A stretch of DNA of 64,000 nt. Source: Zasmidium citrigriseum (lineage: Eukaryota > Ascomycota > Dothideomycetes > Mycosphaerellales > Mycosphaerellaceae). The stretch is taken from assembly GCA_002786025.1 (NCBI GenBank), contig NHNW01000012.1, positions 248,001-312,000 of the forward strand. Reading direction: 5' to 3'. Shown piece after piece: positions 10,727 to 21,146 of this stretch. How positions within the stretch are numbered: the stretch's first letter is position 1; each line of letters begins with the position of its first letter. The translations under genes and the position numbers were made by a program. The notes beneath the pieces were generated by a model. The model did not search any database. It worked only from the letters and a program-made list of their open reading frames with translations, and was not told where the DNA came from.

Positions 10727-11767
10727 CTAGTGCTTCGCCGTGACTCGCTCTCCAGTGAGCTTCTCAACGGCTTCCTTGGCCATGTCACCCAGGGCCACCA
10801 TGCACACCGTCTGCCAAACTCCCAGGCCGATACGGGGTGCCACACCACGGTAGAGACCACGGATACCACTCGTCTTGTAGATGTATCCGAATGTGTTGCC
10901 GACGGTCATCTTCTTGGGACGGTTCGGGTCGTCCTTCTTCGATTGCATCTCCACACGCACGACTTCGATCGGCTGGTTCCACGCGCTGAGACCACCACCA
11001 AGAGCAGATGCGAGGATACGTTCGGCGGGCGTGAGCTTCTCCTTGGGGTCGGTCTTGCCAGAGAAGCTGCGAATACCGTTCTCACTAAAAGTTGTCAGCG
11101 CATGCAATTTGTTAGCATCAGCAACAGGCCGAACTCACGCAACTCTGCTGAGACCGAAACGAGAGCCCCAGTTGGTGACTTGTCTCACAGCCACAGCGTT
11201 CACACCCTTGTTGATACCACGAATACCCTCAGCACGGTAGATGCCCATGAAAGTCTCGATCGTACCCGGGGGCTTCTTGCCAGACTCAAGAGCCTTGTGC
11301 TTGGTCATTTCGACCGTCTTCATGCACGTGCAGAAACCCATGGTAGCGTAGGCCTGGGCCAGACCACCAGTCATACCGCCAGCAATGCCTGAGGTGAAGT
11401 TGCCCGCGCCGAAGGTCTTGGCGTAGTACTCAGCTTCGGAAGCGACGAAGAGGAGGACGGCGCCCTTGGTGGAGGCTTCGATCCAGGCCCATGGGATGAG
11501 ACCCTGGTAGACTGAGTTCACGCATTAGATATGAGGTATGATTGATGAACTTTTGTACATACAGCCCAAGAAGCCACCACGACCCCAGATACGGGCAATC
11601 GCGCCTGCCATGCCGTCCTGTCGGTTGGCGGCCATGGTGGTCTTCATGACCTCCAGCGGCTGGCCGAGGGTGGTGACCTCGAACATGTTCAGGCCAGCGC
11701 CGAGCAGCAAATTGCTGAACTTGACGGGCTTCTTCTCGATCTTCTGGGCGGCAGGAGCGGCGGACAT
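10727..11767 (-). CDS. YHM2: Mitochondrial citrate/2-oxoglutarate carrier
   Basis: Three exons: 11767-11563, 11511-11139 and 11084-10727. The joins are GGFLG-FYQGL and SRVA-ENGIR. The 311-residue product is the length of yeast Yhm2. It is a mitochondrial carrier family protein with three ~100-residue repeats, including the signature variant [11 protein letters not shown] in repeat 1 and [11 protein letters not shown] in repeat 3. Yhm2 exchanges citrate for 2-oxoglutarate across the inner membrane, feeding cytosolic citrate and NADPH; it was first described as associated with mitochondrial DNA. The next gene upstream on the same strand is mitochondrial citrate synthase, which makes its substrate. 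Identification rests on the whole protein pattern and is strong. Confidence 0.93.
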
Positions 11768-12777
11768 GCTGATGCGGAGTGGAGAGGTAGCGGGGGCCGG
11801 ACCAAGGCAGTAATGCGGCTTCTTCGCCTGGCGGAGGTGTTACGAGTCGTGGGTGTGGTGGAGGGAGAGGGCGGCGAAGGTGAGAGCTGTAGGGGAGATT
11901 CGAAAAAGTAGAGTTTCCGTCGATCGGTTGGGAGATAAAGGAGCTGTGGGCTGCTGCAACGACTGGTTCAGTAGTAGTTGCTGCTGACCTAACAATCGCT
12001 AACGTGGGACAAAGGCGTGGGCGACGGGTGTGTGAGACTCGGTGTGCGTGACGACTGTGAGGAAGCAACAGGATCACAAGAAAAATAATCCGGGAAAAGT
12101 AGTTTCATTCACCGTACGATGGTCAGCAGCAGCGTGCAGTCGGAGAGCGAGCGCCAGGCCTGTCCATTGCTCAAGCCTCAACCAACCGTCCCAAACCTAT
12201 TTGCGGATCCCCGTCGGACAAACGTTCCATTTTCTGGCGCCGTTCTCACCTGCAGCACCCAGGCCTGAATCAATTCGCCGTGACTTCACGCTGCATGGAT
12301 ATCAAAGGCGCCGCACTCACTCTCGGTCGTTTTCCCCATCGTCTAGTTATGTATCCCCATGTATATGCACGAAACCGCGCTATGCGATAACGACGATCCC
12401 CTGCAAGAGCTCAACCATTTAGTGGGGAGCTAGTGAATTTCCTCCGAGCCCTGGAGCTGTACAGCTGTTGTTCTTGTTCAACAATGTTGTTGCTGTCGTT
12501 CATGTTTGTTGACATTCGATGCTAGTACATACGAAAACTTCTAGTATCTGTTGTGACAGTCGCTAAAAACACCTCCAATACCCAGCAGGTGCAACGCTCC
12601 CTAGTGGCACACGAGAAGCTTGTAATACAGGTCCGAAGCGCTTTCTATAGGTATCTCAATGTCATCTCAACGTCCTCCCCGTCTCTTGACTTCTTTTCCG
12701 CCTCCATCACCGCCGAGTATGTGCAGTGCGCGTCGAATCCGCGCATCAGCGGGCATGTGAGTGAAGGTGTAAGCTGT
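11768..12777. other. Intergenic, 1.0 kb
   Basis: Upstream region of YHM2 and 3' region of citrate synthase. The first ~300 bases before the YHM2 ATG are GC-rich and likely promoter plus 5' UTR. An ATTGG (inverted CCAAT) near 12173 is too weak to call. No gene is seen. Confidence 0.5.
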
Positions 12778-14283
12778 TCAGAGCTTGGCACCGACCAACT
12801 TGGCGTAGGCCTCGGTGCTGAAAGACTTGGGCCTCTCGATTGGTGCACCAACAGCGCGGTCAATGATCAGCTGTGGGAGGACACCAAGAGCTCTGCTGAC
12901 ACCGAAGAGGACGGTGTAGAAGTTCTGCTCGGTGAGGCCGTAGTATTGGAGGAGGACACCAGAGTGGGCGTCAACGTTCGGGTATGGGTTCTTGGTCTTG
13001 CCGTGCTCGGTGAGGACGCCAGGGGCGATCTTGTAGACCTGGGAGACGAGCTTGAACATTGGGTCGTCTGGGAGGTGCTTGAGCGCGAACTCGCGCTGGG
13101 AGACGTAACGTGGGTCAGTCTTGCGGAGCACAGCGTGGCCGTAGCCGGGAACGACACGGCCGCCCTTGAGGGTGTCCCAGAGATACTTGGTGATGTTCTC
13201 ATCCGAAAGATCGCTGCCGACAGCCTTCTTCATCTCCTGGAGCCAGTTGAGCACCTCCTGGTTGGCGAGACCGTGGAGAGGGCCGGCAAGACCGTTGAGA
13301 CCAGCGGCCAGGGACAGGAATGGCGAAGAGAGGGCAGAGCCAACAAGGTGAGTGGTGTGGGCAGAGACGTTGCCACCCTCGTGGTCGGAGTGGATGGTCA
13401 GGTAGAGACGCATAAGCTCGACGAAATCAGTGTTATCGGCGAAGCCAAGCTGGTTGGCCAAGTTGTAGCCGTAGTCCTTGTCCTTCTGGATGGCAGCGAC
13501 CTTGCCGTCCTTGTAGACGTTGCGGTAGATACGGGCGGCGATCGTAGGCAGCTTGGCAATAAGGTCCATGCTGTCCTCGAAAGTGTGCTCCCAGTACTCG
13601 GTCTTCTTCATGCCCTTTGCGTAGGCCTTGGCGAAAGCGGACTCGTGCTCCAGCGCAGTGACGGCGAGGGAGAACTGAGCCATTGGGTGGAGGTCGGATG
13701 GGCAGCGGTCGATGAGCTCGGTGACGAAGGATGGGACATCAGAGCGGGCAGCCCACTCGGCGGAGAGGTCGCGAACCTGCTGCTCAGATGGAACCTCGCC
13801 GGTGAGGAGAAGCCAGAAGAGACCCTCTGGCAACGGCTCCTGGCCACCAGGGGCCTTGGGAAGAAGCTCCTGGCATTCTGGAATAGTCTTGCCGCGGAAG
13901 CGGATACCCTCCTCAGAGTCGAGGACGGAACCCTCCCAGACGAGCGACTTGATGCCACGGGCACCACCGTAGACCTGGTCGAGGGTCACTTCGCCAACGA
14001 CCTTGTTGCCATACTCTTTCCGCAGCTTCTTGATCTGCTCAATCTTCTCGGGCAGGCTGGCGGCGAAGGTCTCCTTGAGCGACTAGAGATGAAAGCTATC
14101 AGCTGGAGTTCGGAAGCCATTGGGCAGCGAACGTGGGACGGGGACTAGACTGACGCTGCTCTTGCTTGGGGTAGCATAGGTCCGGGCGGCATTGAAGGCA
14201 GAGCGCTGGGTCCAGGACGAGACGGCAGGCTGCGAGGCCATGGTGCGGCGGAGCGCGACGCGGGAGAAGGTGTTCAAGGCCAT
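12778..14283 (-). CDS. CIT1: Citrate synthase, mitochondrial
   Basis: Two exons: 14283-14155 and 14082-12778, phase 0, with donor GTCAGT and acceptor CTCTAG. The product is 477 residues. It condenses oxaloacetate and acetyl-CoA to citrate in the TCA cycle. Catalytic residues are His313 (GPLHGLANQ), His359 ([16 protein letters not shown]) and Asp414 ([10 protein letters not shown]). The N-terminus ([17 protein letters not shown] and on, to about residue 37 RTYAT) is Arg- and Ser-rich without acidic residues, a mitochondrial presequence. There is no C-terminal SKL or AKL, so this is not the peroxisomal form. The 72-bp intron sits just after the presequence. An in-frame ATG at 14298 would add five residues. 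Strong codon bias suggests high expression. Confidence 0.96.
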
Positions 14284-15519
14284 TTTGAAGGGAATCAACG
14301 GTGCAGGCTAGAGAGTGATAAGGAAGACAAACAAGACCGAGAAGGCTTTGTGAGGTGTGGATCGCAGCGGACAAGCCTGAAGCCGACACCAAGGACTTTT
14401 TTGTCGGGATTGAGCTTTGGCCGCCAGGACTCCGAACAGGGGTTTACGGTTGGGAAACGAAAAACGTCAGATCCTGATGTGAGGCGGTCCGGCTCTCCTC
14501 TCTCTCATCAACGCGGATGGGATCTTTGAGCAGACGCCCGTCCAGTACCGTCTTTTTTACAAGCTGTAGAGGCTGCTGCTCGTCCATTCCGAGGCTTCCG
14601 CGCATCTTGCATTGCGCTGAATCGCTCGGCTTCCCTCGTGACGCGCATGGATCGCGTGGTTTGACTTCCGGCAGCACTGGCCCGGTCCGTGCCAATCATG
14701 TGACTCGGCGGAAGTGAATCGACCAAGAAAAGCTGCGTCAAAGTTCATCTCGACGTTGCACCTCACATCCACACCCATACACCCGTCCGCCTGCACCGCG
14801 TTCTAACATTACCATCATCAGCCTCACGGCCTCGACCCGACGACAACCACAGACCCGAGTCCCGCTTCGAGCAGTGCCTGCCACCTTTGTGGAAGCAGTG
14901 CGGAACTTGCGGCCATCCAGGTGCTGCCACTGAAAGCCCTTTGACGGCACTCTTTCCTCGAGTGAGGCGCTTCCAAGCTCTTTCCTTCACTTCTGGTCGC
15001 TGCGCCGGCGCCTCTCCGTCGCTGCTCATCACTAGACTTTTCGAGTCACTCGTTGCGCACTGTGCGATCCATCCGCAGACACTTCCACGCGCGCGCCACC
15101 TCGATCTTGCCTCCACCTCCACAGTAGCGACCACTGTAACATCAGCATCCTGGGACAGACACAATAGGCGCAAACACTGAGACCATCCGACGAGCCGGGT
15201 GAGTAAGAAAGAAGAGCGACATTGTAAGGCCGCGCACGAGCATCCCCTGGACCATACATTGACAAACGAGAGAGCGTGCGTACGTGTCATCAAAACAGCG
15301 CATCTGCGCTCGGTGAACAACAGACTCGGCCACCACTCTTCAAGTAGCGCAACGGACGCGAAGGAAGCAGACGCACTGTAGCCGTCGCATGTCACTGACC
15401 GTCACTCAGTAATCGCAGTGAGCCATCTGTAGACTGGTGAGACGGCCGACAAGGGCCAAGCCGTAGAGCAGTAGCCTCAGCACCATCCGCACAAAGGACC
15501 GTAGAGTAGGCTTGCCACC
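14284..15519. promoter_or_regulatory. Divergent promoter, citrate synthase / Nrd1-like
   Basis: A 1.2 kb region between two divergent starts. It contains several short ORFs on both strands, none recognisable. The last ~500 bases before 15520 are probably a long leader, with Kozak-like GCCACCATGG at the Nrd1-like start. No gene is supported. Confidence 0.5.
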
Positions 15520-17850
15520 ATGGGAACGCCCTCAGTAAATGACCTTGATGCGCTGCTCGCCTCGCTCAACCAACTCAAGCCACCGGGAGCCAGCAAGACC
15601 AAGATCGCAACCATCACCACGCTGTGCGTCAACAACATTCAGGTAAGTCATCATACTCATGATATCATAGCAACGCCATTTTGCATGTGACGAAGATACC
15701 GAGGCAATACGGAGACGGCAGACCAGACTGACAAGACTTTATAGGCCGAGTCCACCATCGTGCAGTCATTCTACCGTGCCCTCAAGAAGGCACCAGCAAC
15801 CCACAAGCTTGGAGCATTGTATGTGATTGACAGTGTGGTGCGACAATGGATCGAGAAGGCCAAGGCATCCGGCCAGGAGCTCAACCTGGAGGGAAGAGGC
15901 GAACCAGGCACATACCCAGCCGCAGTCAAACGAGTGACGGAACTCATGCCAGCGTTGTTTGACGACATCATGAAAGGCATTCCTGCGGAGCAGAAACCCA
16001 AGCTGGAAAACATGATCACCATCTGGGAGCGAAGCAGCACCTTCCCTGCCAAGATGCTAGCGGATTTCAAGGCGAAACTTCACGGACAGCCAACGCAGTC
16101 ACCACCTACAAACGGGGTCTCTGCAAACCTGCAAAACCTTTCGATCAAGCCTGGAGAGAAATTCGCGGCCCCCGTCCCAACCAGACCAATCTCCACACCA
16201 GTCGGATTCCCACCGCGGCAGATGTATGACTACGGACTCCTGCCTGGCAGAGCGCCTCCTGGTCCACCAAGCGGCGCAAACGGACCTTCACAGCAGTCTA
16301 CGCCCATGCAGGCCAACTTTCCCGCACCTCCTCAACAGCAAGCTCAGCCTGCGCAGAATGGTGCTCCAACAGACGTCAACAGCATTCTTGCCGCACTTTC
16401 AAAAGCAGCTGCACCAGCTGCATCGACTCCTACTTTCCCGCCTGCATCACAGCCCGCCGCAGGACCACCAGCACTTCCAGCGGGAATCCCTCCACAGCTC
16501 GCCGCATTGTTTGCACAACAAGCACCGCCTCCACCCACTCCTTCGCAACCACCTCAACAGCCACCATATGCCTACTCAGCACCTTCAGCCCCGCCCATGC
16601 CTCCTGCATACCAGATGCCGCCCGGTTTTCCAGGATATCCACCGCAGCCACCACCTTCTATTCCGCAGGCATATTCAGTCGCACCGCCTCCGCCACAACC
16701 GATGCCCCAGTCGGATCCACTCAGCCAGTTGCGGGGTCTTCTTCCCGAGAACATCCTGAACGACCGTCAGAAGCTCATTCCGGCGCTTCAACTCTTACAG
16801 GATCTACAAAAGGACGGAATCTCGCCTGATAAGTGGGGCCCGGTTTTGAAGGCCTTTGAAGAACAGTATCAATCACAATCAGCTGCACCTGCACCTACCT
16901 GCGGCGGCCAGGGCGACTATGGTCGAAACAATAGAGGACGAAGTAGAAGCCCTGACAGAAACCGCGGTGGTCGTGGCAGCCCCGTCTACGGCTCGTACGA
17001 CGCAATGGCTCGCAACCAAAACGACGAGAATCGAGATCCTCGTGGCGGCCACCAACGAGGACGCTACAGACAGCGTTCTCCCATCCGCAATAGTCCTGCC
17101 CCTACTGCCATGAACGGTAGGCCAATGCAGCCCAAGGTCATTGAGTACGACCCAAACCTTCCGCCAAACAACATCAAGGTCCTGTCTCGTACTCTGTTTG
17201 TCGGTGGTGCCAATGGTACTCAACAGGAGATTCAGGAAGTCTTCGAGAGATTCGGCCGCGTTCAGACATGTATTGCCAACCGCGACAAGCGCCACGCTTT
17301 TGTCAAAATGACGTCCCGTCAGTTTGCGCTTGCCGCCAAAGCTGGAATGGAAGATCTTCAAAATCGGAATGACCGCGAAGTCATGAATGTTGCCCGCCAA
17401 ACCAAGTGGGGCGTCGGCTTCGGACCGCGTGAATGCTGTGACTACCAACGTGGAGAGAGTATCATTCCCATCCACAAGCTAACAGAGGCAGACCTGAAGT
17501 GGCTGCTCACGGCTGAATACGGTGGAACTGGTGGAAAGCAATTGGAGGGTGGAATGGTGTTGGAAGAGCCAGACATCGAGATTGGCGCTGGTGTGAGCAG
17601 CAAGGCCATGAGCAAGCGTGTCGGCCCAGACACTGGCCCGCCAGCGAAACGACACCGAGAAGGTCGGCATGGTAAGCACAAGGGCGGCGATCACGGTGGG
17701 TACGGCGGCGGCGGAAATGCAGGCCCTCCACCGATGGATCCGTACAGCTACGCGAGACCTGAGCCGGTTGCAGTCGCAACACCACCAGCAGTTCCCGGAT
17801 TCGGGTTCAACTTGGGCCTGCCCACCAACGGCCAGAATACGTACCGATGA
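15520..17850 (+). CDS. SEB1: Nrd1/Seb1-like CTD-interacting RNA-binding protein
   Basis: Two exons, 15520-15642 and 15745-17850, giving 742 residues; the 102-bp intron has donor GTAAGT and acceptor TTATAG. Residues 1-150 form a CID (RNA polymerase II CTD-interacting domain), including STIVQSFYRALKKAP, LYVIDSVVRQW and WERSSTFPAKMLADF. Residues ~150-390 are Pro/Gln-rich, followed by an RG/RS-rich patch. An RRM begins at SRTLFVGG (about residue 521) with RHAFVKM as RNP1-like, and is followed by the conserved VGFGPRECCDY block. This order matches Nrd1 of budding yeast and Seb1 of fission yeast, which couple nascent-RNA recognition to transcription termination and 3' end choice. The C-terminal tail is Gly-rich. 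The symbol follows S. pombe; NRD1 would be equally fair. Confidence 0.92.
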
Positions 17851-18345
17851 GTCAGATGTCTCGAGCATCATGGAACATTAGCTTGGAGTTCGGGGTGGAA
17901 GTATCATTGAACAAAAGCGAAAACCAGCATCATAGCGAGTGAGGCATTGTTTTGGTATGAGAACATCATCTGTCTGATTAGTATTAGCATTAATGGATCA
18001 TCAGCGATTGTGCAATAGCATTTCCGCCCTTTTAATGAGTATATCTCAAGTCACTGTACCTGCGAACATCACGGCTCAGCCCTATAATCCATCCATCACT
18101 CATACCATGGCCTTCAAGAAGCTTTTGCGGCTGACTGCCCTTCAGCTTTTGATCAATGCCCGTACTGGGTTTTCCATAGAATGCGTTCCGCCATCCATGT
18201 ACTAACAAGGCCATTGCCGTACCCTTACGAAGCTCCGCGTACGCTGAAGGAATGAGCAGGAATGACCTACATCTGCTTACGAAGGCAGCTCTTCTAGGTA
18301 TCATAACACCAGCCCAAAGCCAGTAGAGCAGAAGCAAGGCCCAAC
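17851..18345. other. Intergenic, 495 bp
   Basis: 3' UTR of the Nrd1-like gene and promoter of the P450, both on the plus strand. I see nothing further in it. Confidence 0.5.
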
Positions 18346-19878
18346 ATGCACACCCAACTAGCTCTCGTGGCTCTGGGCAGCCTCCTCGTCTGGACGCTAT
18401 GGACGATCATCCATCGCCTCTTCCTGCACCCTCTGGCAAAAGTCCCCGGTCCCATCCTCCCAAGAATCGGAACATGGTACGAGATGTATTACGAAGTCTG
18501 GAAACCAGGCCAATACCCTTTCAAGATCAAACAGCTCCACGAGGAATATGGACCTATCATTCGCCCCATCCCGGACGAAGTCCACATCAACGATCCGGAT
18601 TTTCTTGACACGATCTATGCGTTGCGGAATCGAAACAATCCGACGTCAAGGGGGCTGCTGTTTGATGAGAGTGTTGGTGGGGCGGAGGATAATCATCTGC
18701 ATAAGATGAGGAGGGATGCGTTGAGTCCGTATTTCAGCCATAGGGCTGTTATGTCGATGGAGGAGCTTATTTTGGAGAAGAGTGGGAAGGTCACCACTAT
18801 TTTTGAGAGAGCATTGAAATCTGGAGAGCCGCTGAATGCATCGGATGTGTACTTTGCGTTTTCGAATGATCTGGTTAGGAACTTCTCTTTTGGCTCGGAC
18901 AGCAATCTTCTGGACAACCTCGCGGAGGCTAGAATCCAGCGGGAGAACCTCGACCGTCTTCTCACGGGTGTCAAGATCAACAAGCACTTTCCCTTCCTCC
19001 CGCGAGTGCTGGGCAAGTTCATGCCCCTCCTATTCGGAGAGAGGGGAATCCCGCCGGCCGTCATGGATCTGCTCAAATTCAAGGGCCGGGCGAAGAAGGA
19101 CATCGAGGCCGTGATGGCGGATGTGAACAATGATAAGAAAGGACGACATTCGATTTTCTATGAGTTGAGAGATACGCTGATTCTACCGCCTGAGGAGAAG
19201 ACGGTCGTGCGGTTGCAGGATGAGGCGACGTTGATTGTGATGGCTGGGACGGAGAGTCTTTCGAAGTCTTTGGCGTATGGGACGTTTTATTTGAATTACT
19301 ACCCGAAGACTCTCGAGAAGCTTAGGAGAGAGCTGGAGGAGGCCCGCAAGGTATCGGAGGATGGAGAGCTTTCTCTGAACACATTGCTCAAATTGCCCTA
19401 CCTCAACGCCGTAATCAACGAGGTCAACCGTCTGACCTTCGGCGTCACGAATCGCCTGGCTCGATACTCGCCCACCGAGACCCTTTCCTACACAGCAAGC
19501 TACGGCCCCAACAAAGGCACCACATACACCTTCCCACCCAGAACCAAAATGAGCTGTTGCACATACTGCACGCACACCAACGAGGAGCTGTTCCCGGATC
19601 CTTTAATCTTCGATCCAGACCGGTTCATGGGGCAGAGCGAGGAGGTGAACAAGAGGAAGAGGTGCATGATGGCGCTGGGGAAGGGGCATCGACGGTGTCT
19701 GGGGATCAATGTGGCGAATTCGGGGATGTGTTTGATTTTGGCGGCGGTGGCGGGGTTTGAGATGGAGTTGTGGGAGACGGGGTATGAGGATGTGGCTTTT
19801 CTGCATGATTATCAGACGGCGCATCCGAGGTTGGATACGAAGGGGGTTCAGGTGAAGGTCAAGGGGAGGAGGGAGTAG
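18346..19878 (+). CDS. Cytochrome P450 monooxygenase, 510 aa
   Basis: Single-exon gene of normal microsomal P450 length. An N-terminal membrane anchor (residues 1-25) is followed by a proline hinge (KVPGPILPR). The I-helix reads MAGTESLS, with Ser where Thr is usual after Glu. The K-helix ExxR is Glu359-Arg362 (NEVNRL), and the PERF-region is FDPDRF. The heme loop is LGKGHRRCLG with Cys451; the usual Phe seven residues before Cys is Leu444. The N-terminal half resembles trichodiene-oxygenase-like fungal P450s. No synthase or other secondary-metabolism gene is adjacent, so no pathway can be assigned. The lack of introns stands out among the neighbours. It acts at the ER membrane with a P450 reductase. 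Confidence 0.92.
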   Translation: MHTQLALVALGSLLVWTLWTIIHRLFLHPLAKVPGPILPRIGTWYEMYYEVWKPGQYPFKIKQLHEEYGPIIRPIPDEVHINDPDFLDTIYALRNRNNPTSRGLLFDESVGGAEDNHLHKMRRDALSPYFSHRAVMSMEELILEKSGKVTTIFERALKSGEPLNASDVYFAFSNDLVRNFSFGSDSNLLDNLAEARIQRENLDRLLTGVKINKHFPFLPRVLGKFMPLLFGERGIPPAVMDLLKFKGRAKKDIEAVMADVNNDKKGRHSIFYELRDTLILPPEEKTVVRLQDEATLIVMAGTESLSKSLAYGTFYLNYYPKTLEKLRRELEEARKVSEDGELSLNTLLKLPYLNAVINEVNRLTFGVTNRLARYSPTETLSYTASYGPNKGTTYTFPPRTKMSCCTYCTHTNEELFPDPLIFDPDRFMGQSEEVNKRKRCMMALGKGHRRCLGINVANSGMCLILAAVAGFEMELWETGYEDVAFLHDYQTAHPRLDTKGVQVKVKGRRE

Positions 19879-20174
19879 ATGGTGTGAACTGTTAATCGTG
19901 TTTTCTATGATGTGACTTCTCTCCGAGGCTTGATCCGTGGGGAGGTCATTGCTTGATGCCGATATGAAGTCTCGAATCGTGTCTTGGTGCCATCGAGAAT
20001 AGGGCTGGTTTCTCTTTGAACTGGGAAAGGCCATTTCTTCGTGTTCAAGTCGGCTGGTCGTCATGGTGCATCGCGCCTTCTCCATGTTGCTGCTGTCCTG
20101 GAGAAGACTTTCCTGACTTGAGCGGCACCTTGTTGCAACCTTATCTGGACGTCTTATCTCGCTCTCGTCCGGTA

Positions 20175-20660
20175 TCACTCGTCCTCGTCGGGCTGCACGA
20201 ATGGGTTGGCAATCTCTTCGCTGCCATCCAGTGGCGAGATCAGGACGAGAAGCGTTCCTCGAGCAACCAGAAGACCCAGCTTTCGAGAGCTCGTGTTTCC
20301 TTCCTCGTCTGCAAACCCATCAGTATAGATCTTCCATGGCAAACAAACTTCGCTGACCTCTTGTCATTTCCTGGACATCGTCCAGAACCAGGTTCATCAG
20401 CTGGTCGTATCCCTTCAGCGTACCAGTCACTGTAACAATTAGTCTCTCGAACTTTCGGAAAATTCAACGACTCTCATCACACCTTCTCGTCCGCCGTTGA
20501 ACTTCACGCAGATGGCTTTCTCCATGTACTTAGAGAGGTCGAGAATGTTTTCTTTCTTGCGTTGTTCGCCGGTGTTGGCCCCGCCGCGGCCACCTCGATT
20601 TCCACCGCCTCTGCCGCCTCGATCTCCGCGACCACCTCTGAAGTTCGCGCGTTCTGACAT
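20175..20660 (-). CDS. LSM7: U6 snRNA-associated Sm-like protein LSm7
   Basis: Three exons: 20660-20483, 20429-20358 and 20308-20175, giving 127 residues. The joins give GGRE-VTGTLKGYDQ and MTR-DEEGNTSSRKLGL. The Sm fold is clear: ENILDLSKYMEK, KFNGGRE, GYDQLMNLVLDD (Sm1) and LGLLVARGTLLVLISP (Sm2), ending NPFVQ as in other LSm7 proteins. LSm7 sits in the LSm2-8 ring on the U6 snRNA 3' end and in the cytoplasmic LSm1-7 decapping ring. The first ~30 residues form an RGG/RG-rich tail. Each exon alone is short, so simple ORF finding misses the gene. It is divergent from the RfeG-like gene. Confidence 0.95.
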
Positions 20661-21146
20661 GGTGCAAGTGGTGTTGTTGCAATCACATGAGAAGAGAAGC
20701 GCATGCAATGCGCTGCAAGCTCGGATTGCCGGCGAGCACGCTAAGGCCGTAAGTGGAAAGCTAAGCGACACTTTCGGGGTGGTGGTGGGCGGAGGTCTGG
20801 GAGGGATTTCACGCGTCGACTACGGGGACAATTGGAAATGCTACGCGCGAGCAACGTCGGCCATGGGCTGGCATCTGCAGCGCAGGCTCGTCGGGCGCGG
20901 AACTCCGATGCAGGGCGGCCTGTGGCGGCCAGGGTGTGCGAGCAGCGTTGTTGAATGGGGCTGTCTGCTTCCACAGCGCGGGCGCGGGACCAAGGCGCAG
21001 CGGTGGAGTGGAGGCGGCAGAGGCCTAGCCGTCTAAGCCGTCGACGCCGCCGGCGGGCTTGCATGAAGCTCGCGCGGCCGCTGCCCTTTCGCTCCTGTCC
21101 TCTCCTCTCCTCGCCGTCCCCGACCTCGTCGTCGCCCGCGACAACG
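20661..21146. promoter_or_regulatory. Bidirectional promoter, LSM7 / RfeG-like
   Basis: The 486 bp between two divergent ATGs must contain both promoters. The plus-strand frame of the downstream gene stays open here from 20955, but this part is GC-rich and its residues look non-coding, so I treat it as leader. Confidence 0.55.

Noticed and set aside
10730..11392. 220-codon plus-strand frame
   Set aside because: It runs opposite to YHM2 exons 2 and 3 and across their intron; the carrier protein explains the conservation.
12553..14148. 531-codon open frame on the plus strand
   Set aside because: It lies antisense over citrate synthase. Strongly biased codons on one strand often leave a long open frame on the other. 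The translation (repeated Val/Leu/Glu, no domain) is shadow-like.
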